Below are positions 44,133 through 53,626 of a stretch of 64,000 nucleotides of DNA, piece after piece. A model generated the notes under the pieces. It was given only the letters and a program-made list of their open reading frames with translations, did no database searches and was not told the DNA's origin. The position numbers were made by a program, and so were the translations under genes. Positions within the stretch are counted from its first letter, which is position 1. Each line of letters starts with the position of its first letter. The stretch comes from JAVJSD01 sp040219575. Lineage in GTDB: Bacteria; Planctomycetota; Planctomycetia; Pirellulales; Pirellulaceae. The stretch is taken from assembly GCA_040219575.1 (NCBI GenBank), contig JAVJSD010000003.1, positions 1 to 64,000 of the forward strand, in the 5' to 3' direction.

Positions 44133-45161
44133 GTGGCGTATTTCCAATGGAAGCCGTATGTATCGGTCGCCCAACGTCGCATGCAGGCGATCCGGGAGAT
44201 GAACGCCCTGCGCAAGAAAGGCGTCGACATTCAGCCTGTCAAGATCGCCGGACGAAAGATCGCCTCGACCTTCTGGGGCCAGGCGTGGTGCGACCAGATG
44301 GAGTCGCTGCACGATTTTGCGAATCGCCTGCCGCGGGGGCGAACTTACGTTCGCAACGGTTCGGTTTGTCATTTGGCCGTGACGCAGGGGCGAATCGAGG
44401 CGAAAGTCAGCGGGTCGGAGATTTACGACATCGTGATCAAAGTCGATCGCCTGGCGAAGGCCAAATGGAATCAGATCAAACAGCGCAGCGCGGGGCAGAT
44501 TGATTCGTTGCTGGAACTGCTGCAGGGACGGATCTCCAACCGCGTGATGGAGGTCGTCACCAGCGAGAGCGACGGTCTGTTTCCCGTGGCCGGCGAAATC
44601 CACGTCAGTTGCGACTGCCCCGACTACGCCTATCTCTGCAAACACGCCGCGGCGGTGCTGTACGGCGTTGGGGCGCGGCTGGACGAGCGGCCGGAACTGC
44701 TGTTCCTGTTGCGGGGCGTCAATCACGAAGACCTGATCTCGGCGCCGGCCGAAAAGTCGGTCGAACGCACCACGCGCCGCGGCGGTCGCGGCCGCAAAGT
44801 GCGCGGCGACCTCGCGGATGTATTCGGCATCGAACTCGATGAGGACGACGAACGCGACCTCGAACCCGCGGTTGAACTCGACCCGCCTGCTCGAAAGAAG
44901 AAGCGAAAGAAGGCCTCGTCGGTGAAAACCGAAGAGAAACGGACGCCCGACGCGGAGTCGGCGACGCCGCGGAGCAAGTCGGTTCGAAAGAAATCCGGCG
45001 GCAAAAAGCCGGCGCCAGCGAAGAAGAAGACCACGAAGAAGACCACGAAGAAGACCGCTAAAACGAAGAAAGTCGCCGCCCGCGCCGCCAAGAAAAGAAC
45101 CGGCGGCGAAAGGCCCACCAAGAAGACGCGCGCGCCAGCCAAGCCTCGCAAGGCGAAGTGA
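44133..45161 (+). CDS. SWIM zinc-finger protein with histone-like tail
   Basis: A 342-residue protein. The first 210 residues hold a SWIM zinc finger at about 165-185, CDCPDYAYLCKHAAAVLYG, with the CxC...CxH ligands. This motif is thought to bind DNA or proteins and in bacteria often accompanies SNF2 ATPases. The C-terminal 110 residues are Lys/Thr/Ala-rich (KKTTKKTTKKTAKTKK) like a histone H1 tail, implying non-specific DNA binding. GTG at 44133 is preferred over a TTG five codons upstream because AAAGGA precedes it. It overlaps in function and position with the SNF2 gene, 43 bases upstream. Confidence 0.9.
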   Translation: MAYFQWKPYVSVAQRRMQAIREMNALRKKGVDIQPVKIAGRKIASTFWGQAWCDQMESLHDFANRLPRGRTYVRNGSVCHLAVTQGRIEAKVSGSEIYDIVIKVDRLAKAKWNQIKQRSAGQIDSLLELLQGRISNRVMEVVTSESDGLFPVAGEIHVSCDCPDYAYLCKHAAAVLYGVGARLDERPELLFLLRGVNHEDLISAPAEKSVERTTRRGGRGRKVRGDLADVFGIELDEDDERDLEPAVELDPPARKKKRKKASSVKTEEKRTPDAESATPRSKSVRKKSGGKKPAPAKKKTTKKTTKKTAKTKKVAARAAKKRTGGERPTKKTRAPAKPRKAK

Positions 45162-45166
45162 GGCGA

Positions 45167-45184
45167 GTCGGCGCAACCGCCGAC
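45167..45184. other. 7-bp hairpin between convergent genes
   Basis: GTCGGCG and CGCCGAC pair around CAAC, just after the SWIM stop and before the lipoprotein gene's stop. No T-run is present. Confidence 0.35.
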
Positions 45185-45218
45185 ACTTGCGCGGCTGCTA
45201 TCGGTCGGCTAATCGCGG

Positions 45219-46625
45219 CTAATCGACTCTTCGTCGGATCACGTCGATGGCGTGCTGCGCGTGGCCTTCGTAGTTCGGCAGCGCGTCGTAAGGCGGCTCG
45301 TTCGAGAAGCGGAACGTGCCGATCTTTTCCGCCAGCGCATCGCCTGCACGGAGCGTCGCCAGGAACGCGTCCCATTGCTGGGCCTCGTCGTCGCTGAGGC
45401 CTGCGTACCACAGGCAGTATTCGCCCAGTTCCTTGCCATCGAGCACGACTCGGCCGAAGACGGCTTCCTGCGCCGCGGCCCGCGGTTCCGACCAGAAGGC
45501 GTAGAACTGCGTCGGCCGCGAATGCCGCTGGTCGCTCCCGTTGGGGATGTCGCGCGACCACACCACCGCGTGGTGCTCTTCGCTCCACTGGCCATTGGCG
45601 GAGATCGGCGCGTGCGGCAGGGTCAGGCGAATCGTCAGTTCGTCGTTGCTCGCCAACAGGGGCGTCAACGGAAAGGCTCGGGCGGCCGTCTCCGTCAGCA
45701 CGTCTTGCGGTGCGGGGGGCTCCGACTCGGGATCGCGCGCCGCGTCGCGTCGCCACTGCTCCAATGTCGCCTGGTATTGCGGCGACGACTCCAGGTAACG
45801 CACGATCGAGGTCTGCGCCTTCTCTGGATCGGCCAGGAACTGCAGCGGTTCGGGAATCGCCTCCTTCGACTCGCGCCCCAGGCGCCTGGCAAGCTGCTGC
45901 TGCACCAGGTGCAGCACACGATACGGCTTGCCTTGCGACGCTTCTTGAACCGCCCGCACGATGTGGGGCGTTTCGCTCGGCTGGTAGTAGCCGCGCTCGG
46001 CCAGGTACTGCGTCATTCGCACGGCGGCCTGTTCGGCGCCGCTCTTGCCTCCGTCGGCCGCGGTCGTGTACGTCCACCAGTAGAGGCTGAGATTCTGCAG
46101 ATCGCGCCGCAGCTGGATGTCGAGAAACTTCCGCAAGGCCGCGAAGTTTTCGACGTCCTCGAACTCCGTCTCCGCCCAACCGACGATCAGGTCGGCCAGT
46201 TCCTCGGCCGCCTTCTGCCGGTCGGCCACGTCGCCTGCCAGATCAATGTCGCCGCGGACGCGCTCGCTGTAGGCCGAAGTGCTGCCCAGGGGCGTCTCCC
46301 AGCGGACGTACCAACCCTTGCCTCCCAGGTCGCCGGGCAACTCGCCGGAGAAGCGGCCGCCGAAGGTATGTTTGACGGAGGCGGGCGGCGGAGGCTGCTC
46401 GCCATACGCCGTGGCGAGGCGCGTCAATTCCTCGGCCGGCAACTCGTCGATGATCGTGCGGCCGTCTTCCTGGCGCTCGCGCCAAGCGGTGATCTTGCGC
46501 TGGACCGAATCGCCCTCCGGAACCAATTCGACTTCGTAATGCGTATGCTGACAGCCGGTCAGCACCAACGCGCCGAGCAGCAACACCGCCGCGGCGCTTC
46601 GTGGGGCAGGTTTGCACAACGCCAT
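45219..46625 (-). CDS. hypothetical lipoprotein
   Basis: A 468-residue protein with a lipoprotein signal (SAAAVLLLGALVLTGC, lipobox LTGC near residue 28). The mature part is mostly charged and helical, with WYVRWETPLGSTSAYSERVR and FLDIQLRRDLQNLSLYWWTY as prominent blocks. No catalytic family is recognised. It is expected on a membrane facing the periplasm. ATG 46625 has GGGAGAAG about eight bases upstream, whereas an in-frame ATG at 46646 lacks one. It is convergent with the SWIM gene. Confidence 0.8.
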   Translation of the reverse strand: MALCKPAPRSAAAVLLLGALVLTGCQHTHYEVELVPEGDSVQRKITAWRERQEDGRTIIDELPAEELTRLATAYGEQPPPPASVKHTFGGRFSGELPGDLGGKGWYVRWETPLGSTSAYSERVRGDIDLAGDVADRQKAAEELADLIVGWAETEFEDVENFAALRKFLDIQLRRDLQNLSLYWWTYTTAADGGKSGAEQAAVRMTQYLAERGYYQPSETPHIVRAVQEASQGKPYRVLHLVQQQLARRLGRESKEAIPEPLQFLADPEKAQTSIVRYLESSPQYQATLEQWRRDAARDPESEPPAPQDVLTETAARAFPLTPLLASNDELTIRLTLPHAPISANGQWSEEHHAVVWSRDIPNGSDQRHSRPTQFYAFWSEPRAAAQEAVFGRVVLDGKELGEYCLWYAGLSDDEAQQWDAFLATLRAGDALAEKIGTFRFSNEPPYDALPNYEGHAQHAIDVIRRRVD

Positions 46626-46925
46626 GGAAAACTTCTCCCGACGCATGGTTGGGGTAATCAGCCTTCCCTGGCGCGACGGCCGGCCCGAGGTCCTGGTGTC
46701 TCTTTGATCCCTGCGGCGCCGCCCTTATTCCCGCCGCGGTTGAAATCGGTGGAAAAAGCGGTGTTGGGGGGACGAGCGGGTCGCCACAGCGTGCGTCTAC
46801 GGCGGATTCGCCACGTTCGCTCGGGACCGTTCATTCCTTACAATGAGCGACGGACCCGGCCGATGCAATGGTCGCCCGGCCGCGCATCGCGGCGATGGAT
46901 ACGAACAGCCCTGGCGGAAACATCC
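46626..46925. other. divergent gap
   Basis: Exactly 300 bases between the lipoprotein and the small coiled-coil gene. It holds a promoter-like pair at 46816-46844. I see nothing else. Confidence 0.45.
46816..46844 (+). promoter_or_regulatory. possible promoter for the small coiled-coil gene
   Basis: TTCGCT and TACAAT are spaced by 17 bases and lie about 80 bases before the ATG at 46926. The -10 is good and the -35 poor. Confidence 0.25.
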
Positions 46926-47096
46926 ATGGATAAGAAAGCGAAGAAGCGGCTCGACGTCATCAACCAGAAGCTCAACATGCTGCGGCAGCAGTTGTCGGGC
47001 GCCCGCAAGCAGGACGACGAACCGGGCGAGGTGAAGCGGCTCGAAGAGGAGATCGCCGCGCTGCAGGCGGAGGCGGAGAAGCTGAAGGCCTCCTGA
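46926..47096 (+). CDS. small coiled-coil protein
   Basis: A 56-residue protein: MDKKAKKRLDVINQKLNMLR followed by a strongly heptad-patterned, Glu/Lys/Leu-rich segment ending EEEIAALQAEAEKLKAS. It is almost surely a single coiled coil, perhaps forming a dimer. No family function is known to me. The regular heptads, Met start and clean stop support coding; it also lies downstream of a promoter-like pair. Weak ribosome-binding site. Confidence 0.65.
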   Translation: MDKKAKKRLDVINQKLNMLRQQLSGARKQDDEPGEVKRLEEEIAALQAEAEKLKAS

Positions 47097-47140
47097 GCCG
47101 ACGGCCCTCGTGCTGCGCGGTCGCGAAGAATTCAAGCAGC

Positions 47141-47158
47141 AGAAGTCGTGAGACTTCT
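47141..47158. repeat. diverged GGAAGTC-family hairpin
   Basis: AGAAGTC and GACTTCT pair around GTGA, a weaker copy of the palindrome at 3397 and 5671. Confidence 0.5.
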
Positions 47159-47215
47159 GGAAGTTCACGTCAGGCGATGGCTGGCCTACTGAACCACAGA
47201 TCTTGACCGACGGAG

Positions 47216-47254
47216 CAAGAAAAACGCCCCGAGGACCGTGAGGCCCTCGGGGCG
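47216..47254 (-). terminator. intrinsic terminator
   Basis: On the minus strand, CGCCCCGAGG and CCTCGGGGCG form a perfect 10-bp stem with a 10-base loop, followed by TTTTTCTTGC. It would end transcripts from the gene at 47510-48268 after a 255-base untranslated tail. Confidence 0.8.
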
Positions 47255-47509
47255 GCGTCGAGGATCGGCCTTGGCCGGCGCGGGAGCCGGCCTCGGCTCG
47301 ACGTTGACCGGTGTCGTGACGGGAACTGGCGGACCGTACTACATCGAACGCAAGAGGCTGCGGGCAGCATCGCGATTCGAAGACAAGTCGTCGGGTGCAC
47401 GCCGCAAGGACGTGCTTGGCGATTGATTCGCATCCGTGCGGGGCGGAGCGCCGCCCGGGCTCGGGCCGTCTCCACCATCAATCGTTGGGTCGCGGCTCGC
47501 GCCGCCCTG

Positions 47510-48268
47510 CTACGCCACCATGCGCACCGTCGGCGCGTCGGCGTTCTGCACGCTGCGCACGCCGTCGATGAACTCCTCAAAAATTCGTTGGTCGATGGCC
47601 GAAGCGCTGTCCGCTTCGGGATGGAACTGCGTGCCCAGGGCGAACCAGTCGGGCATCTCGCTCTCGATGGCTTCGATCACGCCGTCGGGACAGCGGGCCG
47701 TCACCATGAAGCCCGGCGCCACCATGTCGATCGCCATGTGGTGCATGCTGTTGACGCGGATCTCTCCGTCGCCGAACACGCGCTCCATCAGCGAATTGGG
47801 GGTGACTTCCAGGCTATGGCGGTGGGACGCATCCTGCGGATCCTTGTGAGGGATCGCCGTCGGCAGATCTTCCGGAATGTGTAGGAACAGGTTTCCCCCC
47901 TGCGCCAGGTTCAACAGCTGCATGCCCACGCCGATGCCGAACACGGGCAGTCGCCGATCGGCGATCTGGCGGATCAGCATGCGGTCGAAGTCCTCCCGGC
48001 GGGCGTCCATCGAACGCACGCTGGGATGACGCATGAAGCCGTCGCGGTACGGATCAAGATCGGCCCCTCCCACCATCACGAATCCGTCGAGCCGATCGAG
48101 AACGCAGTTCAGGTCGTTCTCATCGTCCAACGGCGGAACCAGCACCGGAATGCCGCCGGCCTTGGCGACACTGTCGAAATAACCTCCGAACACGTACGAA
48201 AAAGCGGGCGAATCCTTCTTGGCGGGACGAAAATCGGTGTTGATTCCAATCAGCGGTTTGCAACTCAT
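47510..48268 (-). CDS. C26-type glutamine amidotransferase-like protein lacking its cysteine
   Basis: A 252-residue protein of the gamma-glutamyl-gamma-aminobutyrate hydrolase (peptidase C26) family, class I amidotransferase fold. The start KPLIGINTDFRPAK, GGYFDSVAKAGGIPVLVPP and GFVMVGGADLDPYRD match, as does the C-terminal FHPEAD that holds the catalytic His and Glu. But the nucleophile elbow, normally GxCxGxQ, reads GIGVGMQ at 111-117, with Gly 113 where the cysteine should be. It is therefore unlikely to hydrolyse glutamyl amides by the usual route. ATG 48268 has GGGAG upstream. It stands alone. Confidence 0.88.
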   Translation of the reverse strand: MSCKPLIGINTDFRPAKKDSPAFSYVFGGYFDSVAKAGGIPVLVPPLDDENDLNCVLDRLDGFVMVGGADLDPYRDGFMRHPSVRSMDARREDFDRMLIRQIADRRLPVFGIGVGMQLLNLAQGGNLFLHIPEDLPTAIPHKDPQDASHRHSLEVTPNSLMERVFGDGEIRVNSMHHMAIDMVAPGFMVTARCPDGVIEAIESEMPDWFALGTQFHPEADSASAIDQRIFEEFIDGVRSVQNADAPTVRMVA

Positions 48269-48872
48269 CTGACACTCCCTTTCAGATGGATCGCGGCGCG
48301 GCGGCCGCAATCGTGGCGGTGACGAAAACGGTCATGGAGACCTTCGATCGTCGCGAGTTGACGAGAGCGTCTGGAAGGTGAACAGAGTTCCCATGGAACC
48401 AAGCCGCGAGCAGCGGCCGGTGCGGCATTCCGTTGTGGAGGCGGGCGAGTTCCATCGACGCTGCCAGTTCCCCAACCGCAGCCGCCGAATCACCACTTCC
48501 CCCCGGAAGCCTGTGGATTCCACGAATCTATCACGCCTTTCCCTGGCGCTAACGTGAAAGAGCGATCTCCCTATCGAATGGCCTCGAATAAATCCCTTCG
48601 TCCGCCATGTCGCTTAGAAGCGATGCAACAGGCGTGACTTTACCGTCGAATCCCCAGCACTCAACAACCCTTCATGATTTTGGGATGAATCCCTGTTGTC
48701 GCCACAACATGGTGTGCAAGCACGTTTTATGCTGTCACCTCCACGAGCGCCGAACGGTCCCCGAGCAGGCCGCCGCGACGTCCCGAAAACCGGCAATTTC
48801 CCGAACTCTGACGCTTTTTCACCAGTTCGGTTGCTTGATAACCAAGCCCCTGCGGAGCACTACTCGGAAGCA
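48269..48872. other. intergenic region
   Basis: A gap of 604 bases between the C26-type gene and the sigma factor gene's end. Base composition is lower in GC than around it. I see no ORF with family character, no clear repeat and no RNA gene; a short T-run (ACGCTTTTTCACC) near 48810 lacks a stem I could identify. Confidence 0.45.
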
Positions 48873-50138
48873 CTACTCGAGCGCCTCCAACCGCCGACGC
48901 AGGAATCGCCGCTCCGGCTCTTGCTTGGCGAGGCTCAAGGCCCGCTGGTAGGCCGAGCGAGCCTCGGCGTGCTTTGCCAGTCTGCGGCAGAGGTCGGCCT
49001 TGGCCGCGTGGGCCAGGTGGTACTCCGCCAACTCGCCGCGGTCGAGGATGGCGTCGACCAATTCGAGCCCCACCTGCGGTCCGTCGCGCATGGCGACGGC
49101 GACCGCCCGATTCAGTTCGACGATCGGCGACGGTTCGGCCCGCAGCAGCACGTCGTACCACCCGACGATCCGCCCCCAGTCGGTGTCCGCCGCCTGCGCG
49201 GCGCTGGCGTGCAGCGCGGCGATGGCCGCCTGCACCGTGAACACGCCGAAGGGCGGCGACGCCAGCGCCCGTTGCACCAACGCCGAGCCCTCGTCGATCT
49301 GGGATTGGTTCCAGCGGGAGCGATCCTGATCTTCGAGCAGGACCAGATCTCCCTCGGGCGTCGCGCGGGCGTCTCGGCGCGACTCCTGCAGCAGCATCAG
49401 CGCCAAGAGGCCGATCGCCTCGGCGTCGGGAAGCAACTCCACCAGCAGGCGGCCCAGGCGAATCGCCTCCTGCGAGAGATCGCTCCGGGTAAGCGACGGC
49501 CCGGACGAGGCGGCGTAACCTTCGTTGAAGACCAGATAGACGACCGACAGCACCGCGTCGAGCCGGGCCGGCAAGTCGTCCAGCGAGGGAATCACATAGG
49601 GGATGCCGGCGTCACGAATCTTCGCCTTGGCGCGGACGATGCGCTGGGCGAGCGTGGCCGAGGGAATCAAAAAGGCGCTGGCGATTTCCTCGGTGGTCAG
49701 CCCGCAGACCTCCCGCAGCGTGAGCGCGATCTGCGCCTCGCGGGCCAGCGCCGGATGGCAACAGGTGAAGATCAGCCGCAACCGATCGTCCTCGACGTCC
49801 GGCGCCTCCTGGGGCGGCCTGTCGCTCGCATTGAACCGCTGGGCGAGATCCTCCACCGCGGCGTCGAAACGGCTGCGGCGGCGAATGGCGTCGATGGCTT
49901 TGAAGCGTCCCGCCGACACGAGCCAGGCCCGCGGATTCTTCGGCACGCCGTCACGCCCCCACTGCTCGACGGCGGCGGCGAACGCCTCGTGCATGGCTTC
50001 CTCGGCCAGATCGAAATCGCCGAGCAGGCGAATCAGCGTGGCGAACACCCGCCGCGACTCCGCCCGGTACACTTTCTCGACGACCTGCTGCACGTCGTCC
50101 ACTGGGTTGTCCTCAACGCTGCTGCTACGAATCGCCAT
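48873..50138 (-). CDS. ECF sigma factor, ECF42-like with C-terminal extension
   Basis: A 421-residue sigma factor. Region 2 lies at about 15-85 (ATLIRLLGDFDLAEEAMHEA with KAIDAIRRRSRFD), and region 4 at about 105-165 (LTLREVCGLTTEEIASAFLI). Then comes a long C-terminal part (DUF6596 type; LVFNEGYAASSGPSLTRSDL and RLGRLLVELLPDAEAIGLLA), ending in TPR-like helices (ELAEYHLAHAAKADLCRRLA). This architecture is the ECF42 group, which uses its extension rather than an anti-sigma factor for control and is usually found beside DGPF/YCII-type genes. No such gene is adjacent here. Start ATG 50138. Confidence 0.9.
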   Translation of the reverse strand: MAIRSSSVEDNPVDDVQQVVEKVYRAESRRVFATLIRLLGDFDLAEEAMHEAFAAAVEQWGRDGVPKNPRAWLVSAGRFKAIDAIRRRSRFDAAVEDLAQRFNASDRPPQEAPDVEDDRLRLIFTCCHPALAREAQIALTLREVCGLTTEEIASAFLIPSATLAQRIVRAKAKIRDAGIPYVIPSLDDLPARLDAVLSVVYLVFNEGYAASSGPSLTRSDLSQEAIRLGRLLVELLPDAEAIGLLALMLLQESRRDARATPEGDLVLLEDQDRSRWNQSQIDEGSALVQRALASPPFGVFTVQAAIAALHASAAQAADTDWGRIVGWYDVLLRAEPSPIVELNRAVAVAMRDGPQVGLELVDAILDRGELAEYHLAHAAKADLCRRLAKHAEARSAYQRALSLAKQEPERRFLRRRLEALE

Positions 50139-50321
50139 TTTCTCCACTTGATTGTGGAGTGAGTGCTTCGGGCCGTAAATCCGGCGTCCGACTTGGAGGT
50201 AGTCCGCCTTAGGCGTTGTGGCTTCCTTGATCCACGCTGATCGCCAACACGCCGATCGCTCGCCACCCCGTGGAAATGACGCTATCCTGAGCGATGGATC
50301 GAGTTCGCGAGAGGTTCTACC

Positions 50322-50546
50322 ATGCGTTACCTTGCAATCGGAACGGCTGCGATTCTGCTGCTCTTGGTGGTGGTCTTTTCCGTGCAGAATCTGGAAGCGG
50401 TCAAGGTCCAGTTCGCCGGCTGGTCGATGACGATTCCCAAATTTCTGCTGGTGGCGGGCAGCTACCTGCTGGGCATGTTCACCGGCGGCGCGGTGTTCGG
50501 CATCGTCCGCCGGGCGAAAAAGAAGTCCAAGCGAGAGAGCGAATAG
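50322..50546 (+). CDS. LapA-family (DUF1049) membrane protein
   Basis: A 74-residue protein with two membrane spans: LAIGTAAILLLLVVVFSVQN and the second IPKFLLVAGSYLLGMFTGGA. The sequence VVFSVQNLEAVKVQFAGW between them is characteristic of LapA/DUF1049. It ends in a basic cytoplasmic tail (RRAKKKSKRES). In enterobacteria LapA-like proteins act in lipopolysaccharide assembly control; here the function is unproven. ATG with GAGAGG upstream. Confidence 0.85.
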   Translation: MRYLAIGTAAILLLLVVVFSVQNLEAVKVQFAGWSMTIPKFLLVAGSYLLGMFTGGAVFGIVRRAKKKSKRESE

Positions 50547-50597
50547 TCACACGCCCGTCGGAAATTTGGCGAGCTGCGCTACATTGCGTTGCACCGT

Positions 50598-50858
50598 TCA
50601 TGGAAGCGGCAGCGGTCTCAACTTCTCGACCAGTCGCAGCACCTGGGGCGCGCCCGCGTGGAACTTGCACATCACGCCCCACACCAGATCGCGGTGGGCG
50701 TGGTTGCGCTGGCCGAGTCGACCGAGGCGCCGCCGCGGGCGAAGAACTCCGAACCGGGAATCTCGGCGGTCCGCCAGGCGTCGGCGGAGACTTCGCAAAT
50801 CGGAATCCTGCCGGTGCGATCGAGGTAGTAGCCAAACAGCCCGGGTCCGAGGGATCAA
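50598..50858 (-). pseudogene. possible frameshifted remnant of an unassigned protein
   Basis: On the minus strand one frame reads a protein-like GLFGYYLDRTGRIPICEVSA and IPGSEFFARGGAS, then meets a stop. A second frame takes over near 50715 and reads NHAHRDLVWGVMCKFHAGAP then QVLRLVEKLRPLPLP to a stop at 50598. The two halves look like one protein broken by a frameshift. An in-frame TGA also lies just upstream of the first half. I cannot name the family. Confidence 0.35.
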
Positions 50859-50924
50859 TCTGGGCTAAGAGGTCAGCGCCTCAATGGGAAAAACAGATCT
50901 CCTCGCGAAACTCAAAGCTGCAGT

Positions 50925-50971
50925 TTCACCAAACGAAACGACGTCCCACCACAAGGTTGCGGTGAGACGTC
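50925..50971 (-). terminator. intrinsic terminator of the PEP carboxykinase gene
   Basis: On the minus strand GACGTC-x-CACC and GGTG-x-GACGTC form an imperfect 10-bp stem, followed by GTTTCGTTTGG. It starts 30 bases after the pckG stop. Confidence 0.7.
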
Positions 50972-51000
50972 GCGCAGCTCAATCGCGCCATTTCAGCACG

Positions 51001-52875
<1,875 letters not shown>

Positions 52876-53111
52876 CCGTCTCTTTCCTTGTTGTTGGCGT
52901 GCGATACCGAATAGACAACGATGTTGTTGGGGTGTCTTGCGAGTAAGCAAAACCCTTGCCGCCGCGTGAAAAGTTCCTTTAGGTTCCGACATCCGCCCTT
53001 GCGCCCGCTATTCTGGCGGAACTCGTGCGGATGGGGAACATGGCGTAGCAAGCCGCGCGCAGCCCTTGCGCACTGTGGCGCGCAGTTACGCACAAGCGAA
53101 GTGCATGCGCG

Positions 53112-53133
53112 GCATGGCCGCCCCCCGGGTGAA
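53112..53133. repeat. partial REP-like palindrome
   Basis: GGCATGGCCGCCCCCCGGGT GAA-type text matches the left half and core of the GTAGCATGGCCGCC family, with changes at the edge. Confidence 0.45.
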
Positions 53134-53259
53134 TCCGGACGAGGCACATCGAGGCGGCGGGCAGAAATGTCCGTTTGCCAGAAAACTGGGGGAAGAGACC
53201 GAAACGGTGAGGACGCGTCACCGCAAGCCCAAAGGGTTGCGCGGGCATCGCTCCATTCG

Positions 53260-53284
53260 GAGCCGCTGGGTTGATCCCAGCGCC
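53260..53284. repeat. GCTGGG palindrome, copy 2
   Basis: GAGCCGCTGGGTTGATCCCA then GCGCC: GCTGGG and CCCAGC form a 6-bp stem around TTGAT. It is inverted with respect to 25051-25075. Confidence 0.6.
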
Positions 53285-53420
53285 CCGCGGGGGGAGTAGC
53301 CCTGGCCTGCCCAGAATGCACGACGACAGCTGCCAGCCGCTTATCCGGTTTCTGTTCCACTCGCCCCCATCGGCCTCGCCGGGCTCTTGCTCTTTCGGCG
53401 TTGTCAAAATAGGGGCATTA

Positions 53421-53453
53421 GCCACGGATGGAACACGGATGAAACACGGATGG
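53421..53453. repeat. short tandem ACACGGATG
   Basis: CCACGGATGGAACACGGATG followed by AAACACGGATGGG: three imperfect 10-11-base units in a row. Confidence 0.55.
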
Positions 53454-53626
53454 GAAAAGATAGAAGAGCGATCAATTTTCCGCAGTCCGGAACAAAAATA
53501 GGCTGGTTTCCCGCAGGGAGTCGTCCCGCTGTTGCGCAGGCCAGAGTGGCCCGGATTGTTCCCTGGCAAACCTTCCGAGGAATGTCAGGCAGTGCCCGAC
53601 CTACGGCGCGAACATGGTCCGACGGG

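Larger units (their letters stand above)
47097..47509. other. convergent intergenic region
   Basis: A gap of 413 bases. It holds a GGAAGTC-family hairpin (47141-47158) and a strong minus-strand terminator (47216-47254) about 255 bases beyond the stop of the C26-type gene. No gene is supported between them. Confidence 0.55.
50547..51000. other. gap with pseudogene and terminator
   Basis: A gap of 454 bases. It contains a frame-disrupted minus-strand remnant (50598-50858) and the terminator of the PEP carboxykinase gene (50925-50971). Confidence 0.55.
52876..53626. other. intergenic region with palindromes
   Basis: A gap of 751 bases between minus-strand pckG and the M81 gene. It holds a partial GGCATGGCCGCCCCCCGGGT palindrome (53112-53133), the GCTGGG palindrome (53260-53284) and three ACACGGATG units (53421-53453). 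Long open frames across it are translated repeats, and none looks like a gene. Confidence 0.55.

Noticed and set aside
47216..47330. A PEP-CTERM-like reading on the minus strand (EGLTVLGAFFLLRRSR)
   Set aside because: The reading coincides with a strong terminator stem and T-run, and there is no convincing open frame with a signal peptide upstream.
52979..53569. A 196-residue minus-strand frame upstream of pckG
   Set aside because: It reads through three repeat elements and has no consistent protein character.
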